DNA of 64,000 bases, from contig JACRED010000016.1 in assembly GCA_016218415.1 (NCBI GenBank), positions 41,118-105,117 on the forward strand. The letters run 5' to 3'. The notes beneath the pieces were generated by a model. The model was not told where the DNA came from. It did no database searches and saw nothing but the letters and a program-made list of their open reading frames with translations. Both the position numbers and the translations under genes were made by a program. This DNA is from Nitrosomonadales bacterium. GTDB taxonomy: Bacteria > Pseudomonadota > Gammaproteobacteria > Burkholderiales > Gallionellaceae. This document shows, one piece after another, positions 63,815-64,000 of this stretch. How positions within the stretch are numbered: the first letter of the stretch is position 1; each line of letters opens with the position of its first letter.

Positions 63815-64000
63815 ATGGCAAAGAGCAAATTTGAACGCACGAAACCGCACGTGAACGTAGGCACGATCGGTCACGTGGACCACGGCAAGACCACATTGAC
63901 GGCGGCGATCACCACCGTACTGTCCAAGAAGTTTGGCGGCGAAGCCAAGGCGTACGACCAGATCGACGCGGCGCCTGAAGAAAAGGCGCGCGGCATCACG
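63815..64000 (+). CDS. tuf: EF-Tu, N-terminal part (runs off the window)
   Basis: Elongation factor Tu delivers aminoacyl-tRNA to the ribosome. The first 62 codons are present, with [20 protein letters not shown] and the G1 GTP-binding motif [10 protein letters not shown]. The tyrT-glyT-thrT-tuf order matches the tufB operon of enterobacteria. Confidence 0.97.
   Translation, partial: MAKSKFERTKPHVNVGTIGHVDHGKTTLTAAITTVLSKKFGGEAKAYDQIDAAPEEKARGIT

Overview
The window looks like a chromosomal segment of a chemolithoautotrophic betaproteobacterium, most likely an iron oxidiser of the Gallionellaceae (Sideroxydans/Gallionella type). This is an inference. It rests on a form II RuBisCO operon (cbbM-cbbQ-cbbO with divergent cbbR), a complete Alternative Complex III operon, two monoheme cytochrome-porin proteins resembling Cyc2, and the betaproteobacterial gene order his-hinT-tatABC-degS/Q-nif3-(complex III)-sspA-sspB. 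No 16S rRNA gene is present to confirm it.

Layout. Bases 1-6.0 kb: flgH-I-J-K-L on the + strand, with a clear sigma-28 (FliA) promoter before flgK. 6.0-17.4 kb: the minus-strand operon fliF-G-H-I-J-K-L-M-N-O-P-Q-R, converging on flgL; fliE diverges from fliF. 18.0-23.8 kb: a PilZ flagellar-brake protein, a second FliK-like protein with an FlhB C-terminal-like partner, then fliT, fliS, fliD, flaG and a very short flagellin gene with its own sigma-28 promoter. 23.9-29.5 kb: a GGDEF diguanylate cyclase, a NarL-type response regulator with a soluble PAS sensor kinase, and a TPR-methyltransferase fusion. 29.8-38.2 kb: hisC-B-H-A-F-I-E, a HIT hydrolase, tatABC, a DegS-like protease on the other strand, and a Nif3-family gene.

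38.2-43.8 kb: a complete minimal type II-C CRISPR-Cas locus. It has seven identical 37-nt repeats with six 30-nt spacers, a terminator, cas2, cas1, a 1146-residue cas9, and a recognisable tracrRNA upstream of and divergent from cas9. The locus sits inside an otherwise conserved housekeeping block. 44.8-52.2 kb: actA, a split actB (B1 and B2), actC, actD, actE, actF, placed directly before sspA-sspB where many betaproteobacteria carry the cytochrome bc1 genes petABC. 53.2-54.2 kb: rpoH on the minus strand, whose promoter contains a near-perfect CIRCE operator, suggesting HrcA control of the heat-shock sigma factor.

54.5-57.4 kb: two paralogous outer-membrane monoheme cytochrome-porin candidates. 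57.5-63.3 kb: cbbR and cbbM-cbbQ-cbbO, with a CbbR-type palindrome before cbbM and a terminator between cbbM and cbbQ. 63.4-64.0 kb: tRNA-Tyr, tRNA-Gly, tRNA-Thr and the start of tuf, behind a consensus sigma-70 promoter.

How the genes may fit together (inference): the cytochrome-porins could bring electrons in across the outer membrane, Alternative Complex III would link periplasmic cytochromes and the quinone pool, and RuBisCO with its CbbQO activase would fix CO2. The flagellar and c-di-GMP genes would control swimming against attachment.
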